Below the pieces are notes generated by a model, which was not told where the DNA came from, did no database searches, and saw only the letters and a list, made by a program, of their open reading frames with translations. Both the position numbers and the translations under genes were made by a program. Below are positions 1 to 11,035 of a DNA stretch of 64,000 nt, piece after piece. Origin of the DNA: Zingiber officinale (lineage: Eukaryota > Streptophyta > Magnoliopsida > Zingiberales > Zingiberaceae); contig NC_056002.1 in NCBI RefSeq assembly GCF_018446385.1, forward strand, positions 31,730,636-31,794,635. The letters are read 5' to 3'. How positions within the stretch are numbered: the stretch's first letter is position 1; the number at the start of each line of letters is the position of its first letter.

Positions 1-504
1 AATTCTTCAATTTGATTTTATAAACTAAGGTTTTTGAAAATTGAATCCTTTTGCAAACTCAATCTTGAAAAGTAAATTTATTCAAACTCAGTCTTGAAAC
101 TTTGGTTTTGAAAACACATGTTTGAAAAGCATTTCAAAGTTGAAACTTGTTTTGAAAATTTAAACTTGATATTGAAATTATGTTTGAAAATCAGACTATC
201 TAAACTTAGTATTTTTCTAAACAGCTAATGCTTTAAACAAGTCTTCAAAAGTTTAACTCCCCCAGATTAACTTGACATGATTCCTTACTTTGTCTGAAGT
301 CTATATTTTTTATTACTTTAAACATGCTTATTTTTGATGAATGCCAAAAGGGGAGAGTTAGGTGGGTTAAGTTAGCCAAACCAAATTGAAAATACAAACT
401 AACTTAAAAAACCTCCACATAATGATGTTATCTGTTTTTTTCTTGCAAATGTCTTCACTAACTTAACCAGGTTGTCATTCCATCAAAAAGGGGAAGATTG
501 TTGG
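1..504 (+). mobile_element. 3' internal tail of a SIRE-like Ty1-copia element
   Basis: Non-coding, AT-rich internal sequence directly upstream of a 3' LTR. It is rich in TTGAAAA/TTTTCAAA words, like the matching part of the reverse-strand element at 11022-11750, and it contains the same 'CCCCCAGATTAACTTGACAT' type of stretch. It ends in a polypurine tract (485-497, AAAAAGGGGAAGA). The coding part of the element lies beyond the left edge of the window. Confidence 0.75.
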
Positions 505-607
505 TGCAGTTAGCACTAACGATTTAATCCAGGTTTTGATGAATGACAAATAGGTTAAGTTAGGTTTATTGTTGATCTAACACTCTGATCGAGTGTGCAG
601 GATAAGT

Positions 608-763
608 CCAGACAGGTCGACGGGCTGACCGGATGTCTGGCACGAAGTCCAAGCGGGTCGATGGGCTGACCGGATGCTTGGCACGAAGCCCGGCTAGGTC
701 GACGGGCTAACCGGATAGCTGGCGCGAAGTCCAGACGGGTCGAAGGGCTGACCGGACGTCTGG
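608..763 (+). repeat. Covarying hairpin array in LTR U3 (41 bp period, 4 units)
   Basis: Four units at about 608-640, 649-681, 690-722 and 731-763 are separated by GCACGAAGT-like linkers. Each unit is an imperfect palindrome: a variable outer arm, GGTC, a GA-GGGCT loop, GACC, then the complement of the outer arm. Outer arm pairs are CCAGACA/TGTCTGG, CCAAGC/GCTTGG, CGGCTA/TAGCTGG (one G-U type pair) and CCAGACG/CGTCTGG. The arms differ between units but stay complementary. Confidence 0.85.
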
Positions 764-1114
764 CGGTAAGTAAGGTAAGTCACTGGAAGGAAGTGATTGC
801 GAGGACGCGTTCCGGAAGGGAACATTAGGCGTCGATCCGGCTTAGATCCATTTCGGATATCTAAGTCGAGATCGTGACTAGATTCCGATCTCGGAAAGAC
901 AGAATCTAAGTCATACTTTTTCGTTAATTCATTGTGCTAACAATCTGTGTTGTAGGTATATTTTGCCTCGGACTAACCTTGTTTTGTAGGAGAAGGAATC
1001 TCTGGAAAAGGTGCGCCCGGAGGCAAGTTTTATCCTTTGTGTCGCCGCCACGTGGAGCATCGGTGGACTTGCCACGTCGCACGGGCGCCGGAAGGATCCA
1101 GCGCCCGGCGAGAA

Positions 1115-1122
1115 TATAAAAG
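1115..1122 (+). promoter_or_regulatory. LTR TATA box
   Basis: TATAAAAG lies in the expected place in the LTR, about 350 bp before its end, and is the likely core promoter of the element. This puts the hairpin array in U3, upstream of transcription start, so in the RNA it would lie only at the 3' end. Confidence 0.55.
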
Positions 1123-1471
1123 AAGCCCGGTGGAGCTTCAAAACACATCTCGAATTCCCAGTTGCTTTCTTTCATGCTCCAGACGCTAACAAAGCTCGAC
1201 AACGCCCTTGCTCCTTAAGTTTTCTTTTATGCAACTTTGTGCTTTGTTTCATTAGCATTTCTTGTACTCTTTTTGTAATCACATTCGAATTGCTAGTGAT
1301 TTCCCAACGAAAGTGGTCAAGGACCACGGGCCTTCGAGTAGGAGTCGTCACAGGCTCCGAACGAAGTAAAATCAATTGTGTTCATTTAATTTTCCGCTGC
1401 GTACTTTTACACTCGAGTTTTCGAATCGATATTCACCCCCCCCCCCTCTATCGAACGATCACGGTCCTACA

Positions 1472-1790
1472 CATATGTCGTATCACTCGTGTCCTTTTCA
1501 AGACCCAAACTCCCTCGACTCAGATATGTTGGGGTCGAGATCCTTTTTGGCTATAGTAGCAACCTCATTCCTTTTCAGGAGTAGAGTATATGTCGTATCG
1601 TCCATGTCCTTTTCAGATTCAAAACTCTCCTGACGAGGACATTGTCAGGGTTGAGATATTTTTCGACTACGGTAGAAACCTCACTCCTTTTCAGGAGTCA
1701 AGCATATGTCGTATCACCGTGCTATTTTTAGGGCCCAAACTCTTCTGATTCGAACATAGTCGTGGTCGAGATTCTTTTTGGAAGGACCCA
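1472..1790. repeat. 116 bp tandem repeat, about 2.7 copies
   Basis: Copies start at 1472, 1587 and 1703, each with (C/T)ATATGTCGTATC. Each continues with a CCTTTTCA motif, CAAAACTC/CAAACTC, a GTCGAGAT-like block and (in the first two) CTTTTCAGGAGT. Copies are diverged by point changes. The array starts at the exact base after the SIRE-like LTR. Confidence 0.75.
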
Positions 1791-2092
1791 CTTCTGCCAA
1801 GGCACCTTGAAAAGCCATTTCTTTTTCTTAACAAAACAGGTAAGTTACTTTACTACCAAAAGTTCTTTATATAAAAAGTTTCTTAAGAGGCTAGGAAAGG
1901 TCGATTACATCTTCCTCAGATAGGCTGTCTATCAGCCTATCATGATCAATAGATGGAGGAGCTTGGTTTGCTAGTAGAAAGGAACCTTCTTTTAGATTCA
2001 AAAGGGCACTGATAGCTCCATGCCTCACCATGCGGTCCAGACAGAAGGCGCTCATATCATAAAACTCCTCTGAGCGAAGGAATTCTTTCTTC

Positions 2093-2993
2093 TTAGCATC
2101 CCATCTGGCCTCCTCTCCACTTGATAGTCATGCAACTCAGAAACTTGCCCTCTAGTTGTTTCCTTATCGATTTTAAGGCTAATTGTAGCTCAACCCAAGA
2201 TGCCTTAGAATCTCGTATTGCATCTTGAGTAGCGATTGTGGCGGTTTGGGCATCCTCGGGCTCCCTTAGGTGAGTGTTCGCTAAAGAGTGGGCGAAATCC
2301 ACATCTCGTGTGAGAACCTCCACTATCTCTTGTAGTTTGCTCTCTACTTTGGCCTTCCCCGTCTCCATTATGGAATGGAGGGATTCTAACTCTTGCAGGC
2401 ACATCTCCACTAGTACTTGGGAAGACTCCGTGGTCTCTCGGGTGGTCTCCAATTCTAGCTTCAACAAACCTAGAGTTTGTTGGTCGACTTCTAGCTCCTT
2501 ATGAAGAGTTGTTATATAAGCTTGGGACTTCTCCAACTCTTCTTATCGTCTCTTAGTGGCCTCAGCTCCTTTCTTCTTCCTCTGTTGGATGGTGTATTGT
2601 AGAGCCTCTCATTCTGACTTGAGGCATTGAATCTCCTCCGACAAGGGTTCCACCCATTCCCTCATCATATGCGCATCATGGATAGCTCTGGCTTCCTCAC
2701 CCAACTTTTTGACCAACTTTTTTTTTCACAAAAGAGAGCTCAGTCAGGGCACTAGTGGGGTTGGCATGTAGGTCCTTCAAGCGAGTGATTTCGATGCGCG
2801 CTAACCTTAAGTTGGCACAGACAATGTTCAAAATGGTATTAAAATATTGGAGTAGGGATTCTAATTCCACAATCCGAGCAGACAAATCAGGATTACTTCT
2901 TGCCTCGGGAAATCGACTTCCAAACATGAGCAGCTTAGACAAGCAATCAGCTCTTGTCACAAGAAGCTCTTCCGCTAGTGCGTAGGAGGACAT
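2093..2993 (-). pseudogene. Degenerate coiled-coil ORFs, probable transposon relic
   Basis: Two minus-strand open stretches in different frames (2697-2993, then 2093-2536) encode leucine/glutamate-rich, heptad-like protein. The upstream one reads about 98 aa and the downstream one about 147 aa with many E-x-x-L spacings and no transmembrane segment. The frame break and intervening stops suggest a decayed gene. Long coiled-coil ORFs of this kind are common in non-autonomous plant retroelements and in the 'putative gypsy-type transposon' family, but I cannot assign a family. No catalytic motif is visible. Confidence 0.35.
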
Positions 2994-5632
2994 GTTTTTG
3001 GTAGCTTCCTCCCCCTCTAACCATCAGATAGCGGACGAGCCATACAAGGTAAGGGCCAGCTACGCCCCCTTAGAAGATGTTGGTCTTGAGAGTATTGTCT
3101 GGACAGGGAGGATTGCTTTTTGGCCCCCAATCGATTGGAAAGGACAGTAGTATCTGCAACCCCCTCGGGCTCAACCACTTAGGCACCTTCTAATGGAGGG
3201 GGTGGTGAGGGGAAGAGTTGAACTGCTTGCTGGTTTATGTTCTTTCGACCTCATGGAAGATGGCTACGAGAGACAAGTAGGTGAAACTGACCCTAGTCAA
3301 GGGTGGACCAGGAGAGGGGATTCATCTAGGTCACGCAAGGAGCTTAGGGGGTGACTGAGGATTGGGAAAAGGTCCTCTTGAAGTTCATCCAGACGGCGGT
3401 GTTTTCGGGTAATCCATAGGGGACTTTTGGACTCTTCTTCGGAAGCGATGGGGTCAGAAGAGAATATGCGACCATCGAAGCTTTTAGTTTTTACCGAGTA
3501 GGGGGGGCTTGGTTGGAGGTTTCGGCCAAACTCAAAATGGGAGGTGCCACAGGATTTGATAAGGGTGTTGTCTCAGTGGACAAGTCGATAATCTCGACTT
3601 GATGAGATTCCAATTCTTCCCTAGACTACTTGATTTTATTCAGAGAAGACTTTAACATTATTTCGACTGTCAAAAAGAAAGAAGCCTCAATTAAAAATTA
3701 TAAATATAGAAAGTAGTGTGAAACTCACCAAAGGAGTTTTGTAAAGGAGCGGGAATGGGGCTTAGCCCAAACAAGCAAAGCAATCCTTCCTCCAGCAGGA
3801 GGTCATTGTCAAACTTCAAATCTTGCACCTTCTCAGTGGAACTCAAATAGCCCTGCTCTAGGTAAAGCTCTTTTGACAACCCTAGTCAAGTGACCAAACG
3901 AATTGGGGTCAAGTTGGGAGAGTATGATACGAAAATATTGGGGCACCTCCACAAAAAAATGGATGGATGGGGAAGCGGAGGTCATTCCTCAGATGTTCTT
4001 GGAAGAAAGTCATGCATCTAGGAGGAGGACAGTTAGGATGATCATTGCCATTAGGTAAAAACAGTTGATGATCCTCCAGAATCTTGTAAGTATCTGAAGT
4101 CTCTTCAATGAACTGCTAGTGAAACTGGACTTAATGAATTTGTACCATGGCACTGAGGAACTTGTCGGCATTATACGCTAAAATTAAGGAAAGCAACATT
4201 CCAGGAGATACAAGTAAAAGAGTTAAGAGAAGAACACCAAAAGAAATAAAACTTATAGTGAAAATTGCAAGATTGTCCAAAGGAGAAAGGAAAATAGTAG
4301 CGGAAACAGGTATAAGCCGGAGGAAGGAGAGTCGGCGTAGGGACTGAGTGACATAGGATGAAAAACGAGAGCAGCATCTCAACCTACTTTATGAAAAACG
4401 TGATAACGTGATCATTACTGCCCATCTCAACCCTAGATTCGATCCTCGTGAGGATTGAAAGAAGGTTGAGATCATCCAATCAAGTACAAATTACGAGGAA
4501 GGCCTAATAATCACTTCGTGAGGATATACGCGTAGTCTACCTAGCAACAGAGTCATTTTACATTAATGTGAAATAATCTCATATGCAAGAGCATCTCTAA
4601 GAGATTGAAAATTGAGAGCAATAAAACATATTCTGCATTTAATAGACGTGACCGCAATTAGAGTCCATATCTTATAAGAACCATGCTCAAAGATTTTCTT
4701 TGCCATGTATCATGAAGGTAAGGAAGAAAAGTGATAACATATCGATTAAGTCAGTCAGTCAGATTAACATCTCTTTCGACTAGATTAAAAGGAGAGATTA
4801 ATGATCCGAGGGTATTCTTTAGAGGGCATGTAGCCAGTAAAGTCAATAAATATGCCAAGGTGTGGTCAAGACAACAAGAAAAAATTCTAACTCCTCACTA
4901 CAATTCCCGGCTGCAACTCGTAACTCCCAACTCCTGACTTCAACTCCCAGCTACAACTCGTGGCTCCCAACTCCCGATTGCAACTTCTGGCTACATCTCA
5001 TGACTCCCAAATCCCGGCTATTGCGTGGTTCCCAACTCCCATCAACTACTTGGGAGAGCTGTTATGGAAGGGGAATCGTTGGCCCCACTCACATTATTGT
5101 CAGAGCGTCGAGAGAATGTCGATAGTTATTTCAGAGTTAATGGATAGTAATGATCAGAACGTGATAACGTCTTAGGAAAATATGAAGACGTGATAAGAAA
5201 AATCTATTTCTATAAAAAGGAAGTACTACAAGGAAAAGATATGCACATACATCTTCTAAAAATCTTAATTTTAGAGTAATTCTTCCTCTTCATTTTTAAA
5301 AATTGATTTGGACGGAGTAACAACGTCAAGAACCTTCCCGGCCATCACCCTAATCCATTCTTTCCTCCCAAGATACGAAGCGACTATTCCTGTGCTCTTC
5401 GTTAATTAACATCAACATCACTAGCGAGTTGCTGACCTCCTCAAGCAGGATCACTGTCAATAAAACTAACACCCTCGTAACAAACCAACTACTATCGACA
5501 ATGGAGAGCTATTTTAACAATGAAATCGAAATCCAAAGAAGCAGTTTTTTTGCAAGGGGGATATAACAAACTTCTCGTGCCCAATTAATTTGTTGTGCCA
5601 TCGAAGTTAGGTCTAATATTTGAGTTCACTGT
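2994..5632. other. Gene-free decayed repeat sequence
   Basis: No convincing gene was found. The stretch has short unrelated ORFs, a 40 bp tandem repeat (4901-5020), and around 5212 a TATAAAAAGG followed by a CT-rich leader-like segment ending near 5481 (CCTCGTAACA). That end resembles the 3' half of an LTR, with TGATAACGTG near 4400 as a possible start, but no primer-binding site or target duplication confirms it. Confidence 0.4.
4901..5020. repeat. 40 bp tandem repeat, 3 copies
   Basis: Copies at 4901-4940, 4941-4980 and 4981-5020 share CAA(C/T)T, a (C/T)(C/T)(A/G)GCT core and ACTCCCAA/GCTCCCAA. The period is exact at 40 bp. It is non-coding and lies in the decayed repeat region upstream of the LTR-like end. 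Confidence 0.75.
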
Positions 5633-5638
5633 TTTATT
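5633..5638 (-). terminator. Candidate polyadenylation signal of the GH3 gene
   Basis: Minus-strand AATAAA, about 136 bp downstream of the GH3 stop codon, in an AT-rich context. It is the nearest canonical hexamer; plant poly(A) signals are loose, so this is only a candidate. Confidence 0.35.
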
Positions 5639-5773
5639 GAGGTATATCCTAAACAGGAAATGATTGATTATGATCAATCTTCCTCGATCAAGATCAAGAT
5701 CAAGATCAAGAAACCAAGAAAAATTTAATCTTTGATCGAATTCGATGATCAAAATGCGATCTTGCTGATCGAT

Positions 5774-7732
5774 TCATCCATAGGCGGTGCTCCAGAATCG
5801 CCGCACGGTGCGTCGATCGAGCAATCGGAGCACCGCCTCGTTGGCGGTGCACCTCGGCGTCTTGAACTGGCTCACCGCCGCGCCGTTGCCGACGAAGTGC
5901 TCCATTATCTGCTGGAAGGTCCCGGCGGAGACGAGCCTCAGCTCCAGCGGCCCGATCGACCTCGTGCTCCTTGACACCACGTACCCTTCGTCCGCGAAGG
6001 CGGCGTCCATGGCAGCGCAGCACTCTTTCAGCACCTCCTCCGCCGCCTCCCCCTTCAGCTCCCAGTACACCACGTAGTGCCCGGAGAATTCCCCGCCGGC
6101 GGCGATGTTCGCGTGGCTTGTGAAGTCCACCAGCTCCGCGGCAGTCTCCGCCAGCAAGCCCGCCGCCGTCTCCACTGCCGCCTGGAGGTCCCGCTCCGTG
6201 TTCTTGTCGATGTTCACCGTCAAGATGAGATTTTTCCGGCAGACGAACGAAAGCCGTGGCAAGCCCTTGTGGAACCCGGCGACCTCCACAACGTCCCCGA
6301 GCCTGTAGCGGTAAAGCCCGGTGAAGGTGGTGAGGACGATCTCGTCCTGCTGGCCGACCACCACGCCGGAGAGAGGCACTGGTTGCTCTGCTTCCAAGAT
6401 GGCATTTTTATCCCGTTCCCGGAGAACGGGGATGAACTCGAAGTAAGCGAAGGTGGGGATCACCGTAAAGGTCACTTTTTCCGGTGGGCTAAGCGGCTCA
6501 AGGTTCGCCCCGATCCAACTCTCGGTGGAGCCGTACTCTGCGGAGACCAGCGGCACCGCCTCGCCGCCGGCGTAATGCTTCAGCTTCTTCGTGTACGGCA
6601 TCATCGAGCCCGTCATGATGGCGTACACGTATTTCGCGTTGGGCCACAGCTCCGGGATCACTCCAAACCAACTCGATCCCTTCAATTTCTCACATTTCTT
6701 CCTAATTTCCGACGCGAGAGCCGGCTCCGGTCGCCGGAGATGCTCTGTGACAGCTTTCCTCATCTCCGGCGAGGTAATTTTGACGCTTAGATTCCCCTGT
6801 TCGATGTCGGAACAGAGCTCCTCCCACGCGGCCTCGAAGGCGGCGAAGGCCTGCACGAGGCTGTAGGCGAAGGTGGAGGCGACGAACTCGACGTCGTGGC
6901 GATGGAGGAGGCCAAAGAGGAGGTGGCAGTAGGTGGACTGGTGGTAGTCGTCGCCGGCGATGACTTCGTAGGGGGAGCAGGTGAAGCACTTGGTGGCGCT
7001 CTGCTTCTTGAGGAACTCGTCGCTGGCGAAGTAGTGGCTCGTCGCCGTTCCGGCGAGGAGGCCTCCGCCGGCCGTGCGGAACTGCTTGCTGCTGTAGATG
7101 AACTCCAAAATTCTTCCGCCGGACTTTATCGGGAAAATCCTACAAGAATTAAACGATTTTTCATCAATCGCAAAGACCATTAACGACCCACTCGAGGCTC
7201 AAGCTTCCCGGTGATATCAACTGCACCTCGATCTGTAAGCGGCCGCCAATCTAAAGATGTAAAGCGTCGATTGAGAGCTGAAGCGCGTGAACGGCACGTA
7301 CTTCGGCCTGCCGTCTGTAGTTCCTGAGCTGCAAATGAACAAAATCTATTATAATGCAGACGATGAACGATCTAATCTGTGCGTTAATCGACTGAATCAC
7401 CTGAGCGAGAGCATAGTGATGGGTCGGCGCGTGAGCAGCGGCGCCGCGTCGCCGGCGGCGATGCGGCGGATGTACGGCTCGAAGTCAGCATGAGAAGCGA
7501 GGGGAACGGCGGAGACGAAGAGCGCCTCCAGCTCTCGGGCGCTCATGTCTCCGACGTCGGCGGGGAGCGCGCCGAGCCACCGCTGCAGGTACTCCGCGCC
7601 GAGGTTGGCCACCAGGATGCGGCGGAGCGTCTCCGCCTGCGCGACGCCGGCGTCCTCCGCCACCCGCTCGAACCACTCGACGACGTCGTCGTCCTCCGCC
7701 GCGAAAGGGCACCAGTACTCGTAGACGGCCAT
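5774..7732 (-). CDS. GH3.10: GH3 family acyl-acid-amido synthetase, GH3.10/DFL2-like
   Basis: GH3 enzymes adenylate an acyl acid (jasmonate, auxin or related) and join it to an amino acid, acting in the cytosol. Three exons: 7401-7732, 7227-7328 and 5774-7139, with GT-AG introns of 72 and 87 bp. They join to 1800 nt, 599 aa plus stop, close to the family's 575-610. The ATG at 7732 is used because the residues before it do not resemble the family. Nucleotide-binding motifs are intact: SSGTT (residues 111-115, completed across intron 1), YGSTES (about 347-352) and GLYRYRLGD (about 419-427). Two features recalled from Arabidopsis GH3.10 fit better than JAR1: the AYRSR-FPI junction and the FKTPRC...S(S/T)AY C-terminus. 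Arabidopsis GH3.10 is reported as a jasmonate-amido synthetase; substrate here is inferred. No frameshift or lost motif residue was seen. Strongly GC-rich relative to its surroundings. Confidence 0.93.
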
Positions 7733-9646
7733 GGATGAAACAGCGCAAGTGAGAAGAAGTGTGTCAATCAAAGCTCCTCCGCTTCCGCCATACATCAAAA
7801 TGCGTGCGTATTCATAGCCCAAAAAGCAAGCGATGAAGAGTAGACTGAATAGGCAAGTAATTATTGGTTGTACGACGAAAGGGTGGCCACAAGAAGACCT
7901 ATCTCTGTCTCATCCAAATGGAACGCCCAACTAAGTAACTGTTTAAAATTTTCTATGGGACAGTAGTCATTAACGTGTTCGATATTATCTGATTTAATAG
8001 TTATTTTTTTAATTTTTTTTATAAGGCAAGTAGTAATTTTTACGATCTGATTAATATTAGGGATGGACATTTACTCAGGTAAATTCGGCTCAATAGTCCA
8101 ACATCATTAATAGTTTGAGCATCATGACCATTCGAAAATACTCAGTATGAGAATTAAATCCTTGATATATAGATTATTCATCTTGTCATCTACTATCATC
8201 TATTATCCTTGATAGAAATATCTCTATCTCTAATGGCAAAAAACGAAATCATCATCTTAGCGGTCTTTTTAGATAGCCCCACACTCTAAAAGAGGATAAA
8301 TTATAGAGGTTTATTCAATCTTAACTGAGCAACTTTCTTAAAAAAGGGTACGAGATAATCTGAAGTAGTATTTTATCTATCAAGAATTAAATCATACATT
8401 TTTTGTGACAAATTCTTCTTGAATAATAACTCGACTACACTCGTGGATCGGAAACTTCTCTATCTTATTCATTGAATAGAGAGTGATCTTACTAGAGAAT
8501 GTTGACAAATGAGCTACCAGTGAGTAGATGTTGATGTTGGTTGAGTCATCTTGCACCAAGCAATGATGAGCACTTATGGAGAAATCCATCGAACCCTAGA
8601 GAGAAAATACTAGAGAGAGGAAGTTAGAATGATGATCGGGGGTTTCCCTACACAGTCTCTTCAACGCTCAAGTTAGAATGATGACCGGGGATTACCCCTA
8701 TCTTATAAAATAAATGAACACGTTACCCATGACTTCCAGACTAAACGACCACGTTATCTGCATCTTTCATGAGTGATGGCTAATGCTCGCCTTTGAGTGG
8801 TTCCTTTTGAAACCGGAGAATCTTTCAAGAAGTTTGGGATCCAGTCGAGGGTCTCTTCAGAATCAAAGGTCCCTTCAGAGTCAGGGAATTTGTTGGAGTT
8901 AGGGCTACATGGAGTTGGGGTCCTTCTAGGAGTCAGGGCACCGTGGAATCAACTGGAAATAACTCTCCATTGACTTTAACCGTCATCTCTGCAGGACTAA
9001 GACTATTGATCTCTGATGTCATGTTGCTACCTTTGATTGTCTCTTGTATGACTAGGGATGACAATTTTTCTTACCGATTTGGGACCCAACGGGGAAAACC
9101 TGAAACGGGGCAGGTTTAGGGCATTTTTTCGGGTTCAGGTTCAGGTTCAAGGATTTTTCAAATCCTTGCAAATTGAACGGAGGCCGGTATGGGGATGCTA
9201 TCCCATCCTCAAACCTATACCAATAATATAATATAATATAATATAATATACTATTTTTATAATAGATTTATTGTATTAATACTTTTATGAAAGAGTTAAA
9301 AATTGAAAACTTTTTTTTGGCCAAGTCAATGAGTATTTAAAGCGGGAATGAGGATGGAGATGAAGATTTAATCCCCGCAAAGTCAGGGATAAAGATTCCC
9401 TGATTAAACAAATTTAGAGATGGGGTGAAGATGGGAGTACAATTAGTGGCGGAGCCCGGGCTATTCTCAAACTTCCTAGACTAACTTCCTCTCTCACCCA
9501 TTATTTTTTTTCTTGAGCCATGTTAATCAATAGCTTCTTCATGTTGCACTCATCCAGATCCCGGGCTACAGCCCGGGTAAATGGAAGCTTGGTTCATCCT
9601 TGGGTACAATATATAATTTGATGGCGGAGATGGAGATGACACATCT
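7733..9646. other. Intergenic region upstream of GH3
   Basis: No gene is evident. It includes the GH3 promoter side (no clear TATA box), an ATATA-rich microsatellite at about 9226-9250, and a run at 9050-9450 with GGGTTCAGG/CGGGGCAGG-type words such as occur in some plant hAT-type MITEs. No matching terminal repeats or target duplication could be defined for that run. Confidence 0.5.
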
Positions 9647-9651
9647 GTTGC

Positions 9652-9831
9652 TGTTAGATTATATATATTTATTTATTTATACTTTTTAGGACAATTTGAT
9701 CCTTTTTTTCCTTTTCTATTTAGAGTTTAGAGTTTCTTAACTTAACTATATAAGGATTTATATTCTGTATTTCTGAGAATGTATTTTGGATTCAATAATA
9801 TGACTAGTTTGTCTTTTTCTTAATTTCTACA
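9652..9831 (+). repeat. 5' LTR of the outer copia element
   Basis: About 180 bp. It shares TTTTTAGGA-AATTT, TTAACTTAA-TATATAAG, ATTTATATT and GAATATGACTAG-type blocks with 34823-34971. The right copy contains an expanded (TA)n tract. The TATATAAG near 9740 could be its core promoter. Confidence 0.75.
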
Positions 9832-9967
9832 TAGATCAAATTGGTTCTCCTTCTCTGACCTAATTAATTTAGATACCGACATTTTTATTTTCTGTCGATT
9901 TTGATGTCGACGCCCTGTGCTGTTAATTTCAATATCGACGTCCTTTTCTAATAATTTCGGTGTCAAC

Positions 9968-11015
9968 TGTTGGATCGTGAGTGTTCGATAGAGGGGGGGT
10001 GAATATCGATTAAAATTTTCGAAAGAGTAAGCACAGCGGAAAAGTAAACAAGCCAAAGAGAACATAAGGATTTACTTGGTTCGGAGCCTTTAGCGACTCC
10101 TACTTCAAGGCCCGCACTCAAGGGTACTTTCGATGGGCAATTAACTAGCAATTCGAAAAATGTTTACAACTTAAAGTACACAAATGCTAATAAATAAAAA
10201 ATATTGACAAGAAAAATAAGAATGAAAAAGCAAAGCGTTGTCAGCAGCGTCGCAGGTGCACCAGAGATCGAATCGTGAGATGTTGTTGGAGCTTCAGTTT
10301 TGACCCTCCTTATATAGGAGATTCGGGGCGCCTAGAACTTTCAGGGTGCCCTGATTATGACGTAGCCGAGCCAACCAGGGATCTCCACGCGGTGAAATGA
10401 CATTGAGGATAATTTTTCACCTCCGGGCGCTCGGATCCCTCCCAGGCACCCGGACCCCAGTTTTCCAGCAACTTCCTTCCTGTAAGAAAACGTTAGTCCA
10501 GAGGCAAATATATATCCTGCAAAACAAGGTGTTAGCACAGTTTAAGTTAAACAATTAGAGTATTAGTTAGATTCCGTCTTTCCGAGACCGGAATCTAGTC
10601 AAGATCTCGACTTAGAGTTCCGAAATGGTTCTAAGTCTGATCAGCGCCTAAGTTCCCTTCCCGGGAACGCATCCTCATAGTCACTCCCCTCCAGTGACTT
10701 ACCTTCACTTACCTGCCAGACGTCCGGTCAGCCCTTCAACCTGTCTAGGCTTCATGCCAGCTATCTGGTCAGCCCGTCGACCTAGCTGGACTTCGTGCCA
10801 AATGTCTGGTCAGCCCGTCGACCCATTTGGACTTCGTGCCAGCTATCCGGTCGGTCCGTCGACCTAGTTGGGCTTCATGCCAGACATCAGATCAGTCTGT
10901 CGACCAGTCTGGACTTCTCCTGCACACTCGATCAGAGTATTAGATAACAACGAAACTAACTTAACCTATTTTATCATTCATCAAAACTTGAGTTAGAACG
11001 TTAATGCTAACCGCA
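9968..11015 (-). repeat. 3' LTR of the reverse-strand SIRE-like element
   Basis: In the element's direction it starts TGCGGTTAGC and ends CGATCCAACA. It closely matches 19710-20755 with scattered substitutions and small indels. It contains the hairpin array (10716-10912), a TATATAAGG core promoter near 10308-10316 and a short poly-C tract. Confidence 0.9.
10716..10912 (-). repeat. Covarying hairpin array in 3' LTR
   Basis: Same architecture as 608-763. Plus-strand arm pairs include CCAGCTA/TAGCTGG, CCAAATG/CATTTGG, CCAGCTA/TAGTTGG and an imperfect CCAGACA/AGTCTGG, each enclosing a GGTC...GACC-type inner stem. The unit at 10798-10830 differs from its partner in the other LTR by one change in each arm. 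Confidence 0.85.
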
Positions 11016-11022
11016 CCAACAA

Positions 11023-11035
11023 TCTCCCCCTTTTT
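11023..11035 (-). other. Polypurine tract of the SIRE-like element
   Basis: Reads AAAAAGGGGGAGA on the minus strand, just before the 3' LTR. It is the plus-strand priming site for reverse transcription. The 11036-12180 stretch next to it is non-coding 3' leader sequence rich in TTTTCAAA words. Confidence 0.75.

Larger units (their letters stand above)
505..1471 (+). repeat. 3' LTR of SIRE-like Ty1-copia element
   Basis: The LTR begins TGCAGTTAGC after the polypurine tract and ends with a C-tract, CTATCGAACGATCACG and GGTCCTACA, giving TG...CA ends. The boundaries are set by comparison with the reverse-strand copies at 9968-11015 and 19710-20755, which carry TGCGGTTAGC and CACTCACGATCCAACA at the matching ends. 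It contains a hairpin array (608-763), a TATA box (1115-1122) and a poly-C tract near the end. The partner LTR is outside the window, so the target duplication cannot be checked. Confidence 0.8.

Noticed and set aside
4147-4347. Lys/Arg-rich 66 aa ORF upstream of the LTR-like end
   Set aside because: Short, no homology that I recognise, and overlaps equal-sized minus-strand ORFs in AT-rich sequence.
4399-5481. Possible complete LTR (TGATAACGTG to CCTCGTAACA) with TATA at 5212
   Set aside because: Kept only as a remark. No primer site follows, no partner LTR is in the window, and the flanking 5 bp do not match.
6077-6790. Long plus-strand ORF (237 aa) opposite the GH3 gene
   Set aside because: A shadow of the GC-rich exon 3 of GH3 in the opposite strand. 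The minus strand matches a full enzyme family over 599 residues.
7907-7912. TGTCTC, an auxin response element core, 175 bp upstream of the GH3 start
   Set aside because: A single 6-mer is expected by chance, and GH3.10-type genes are not typical auxin-induced GH3 genes. No repeat of the element or coupling motif nearby.
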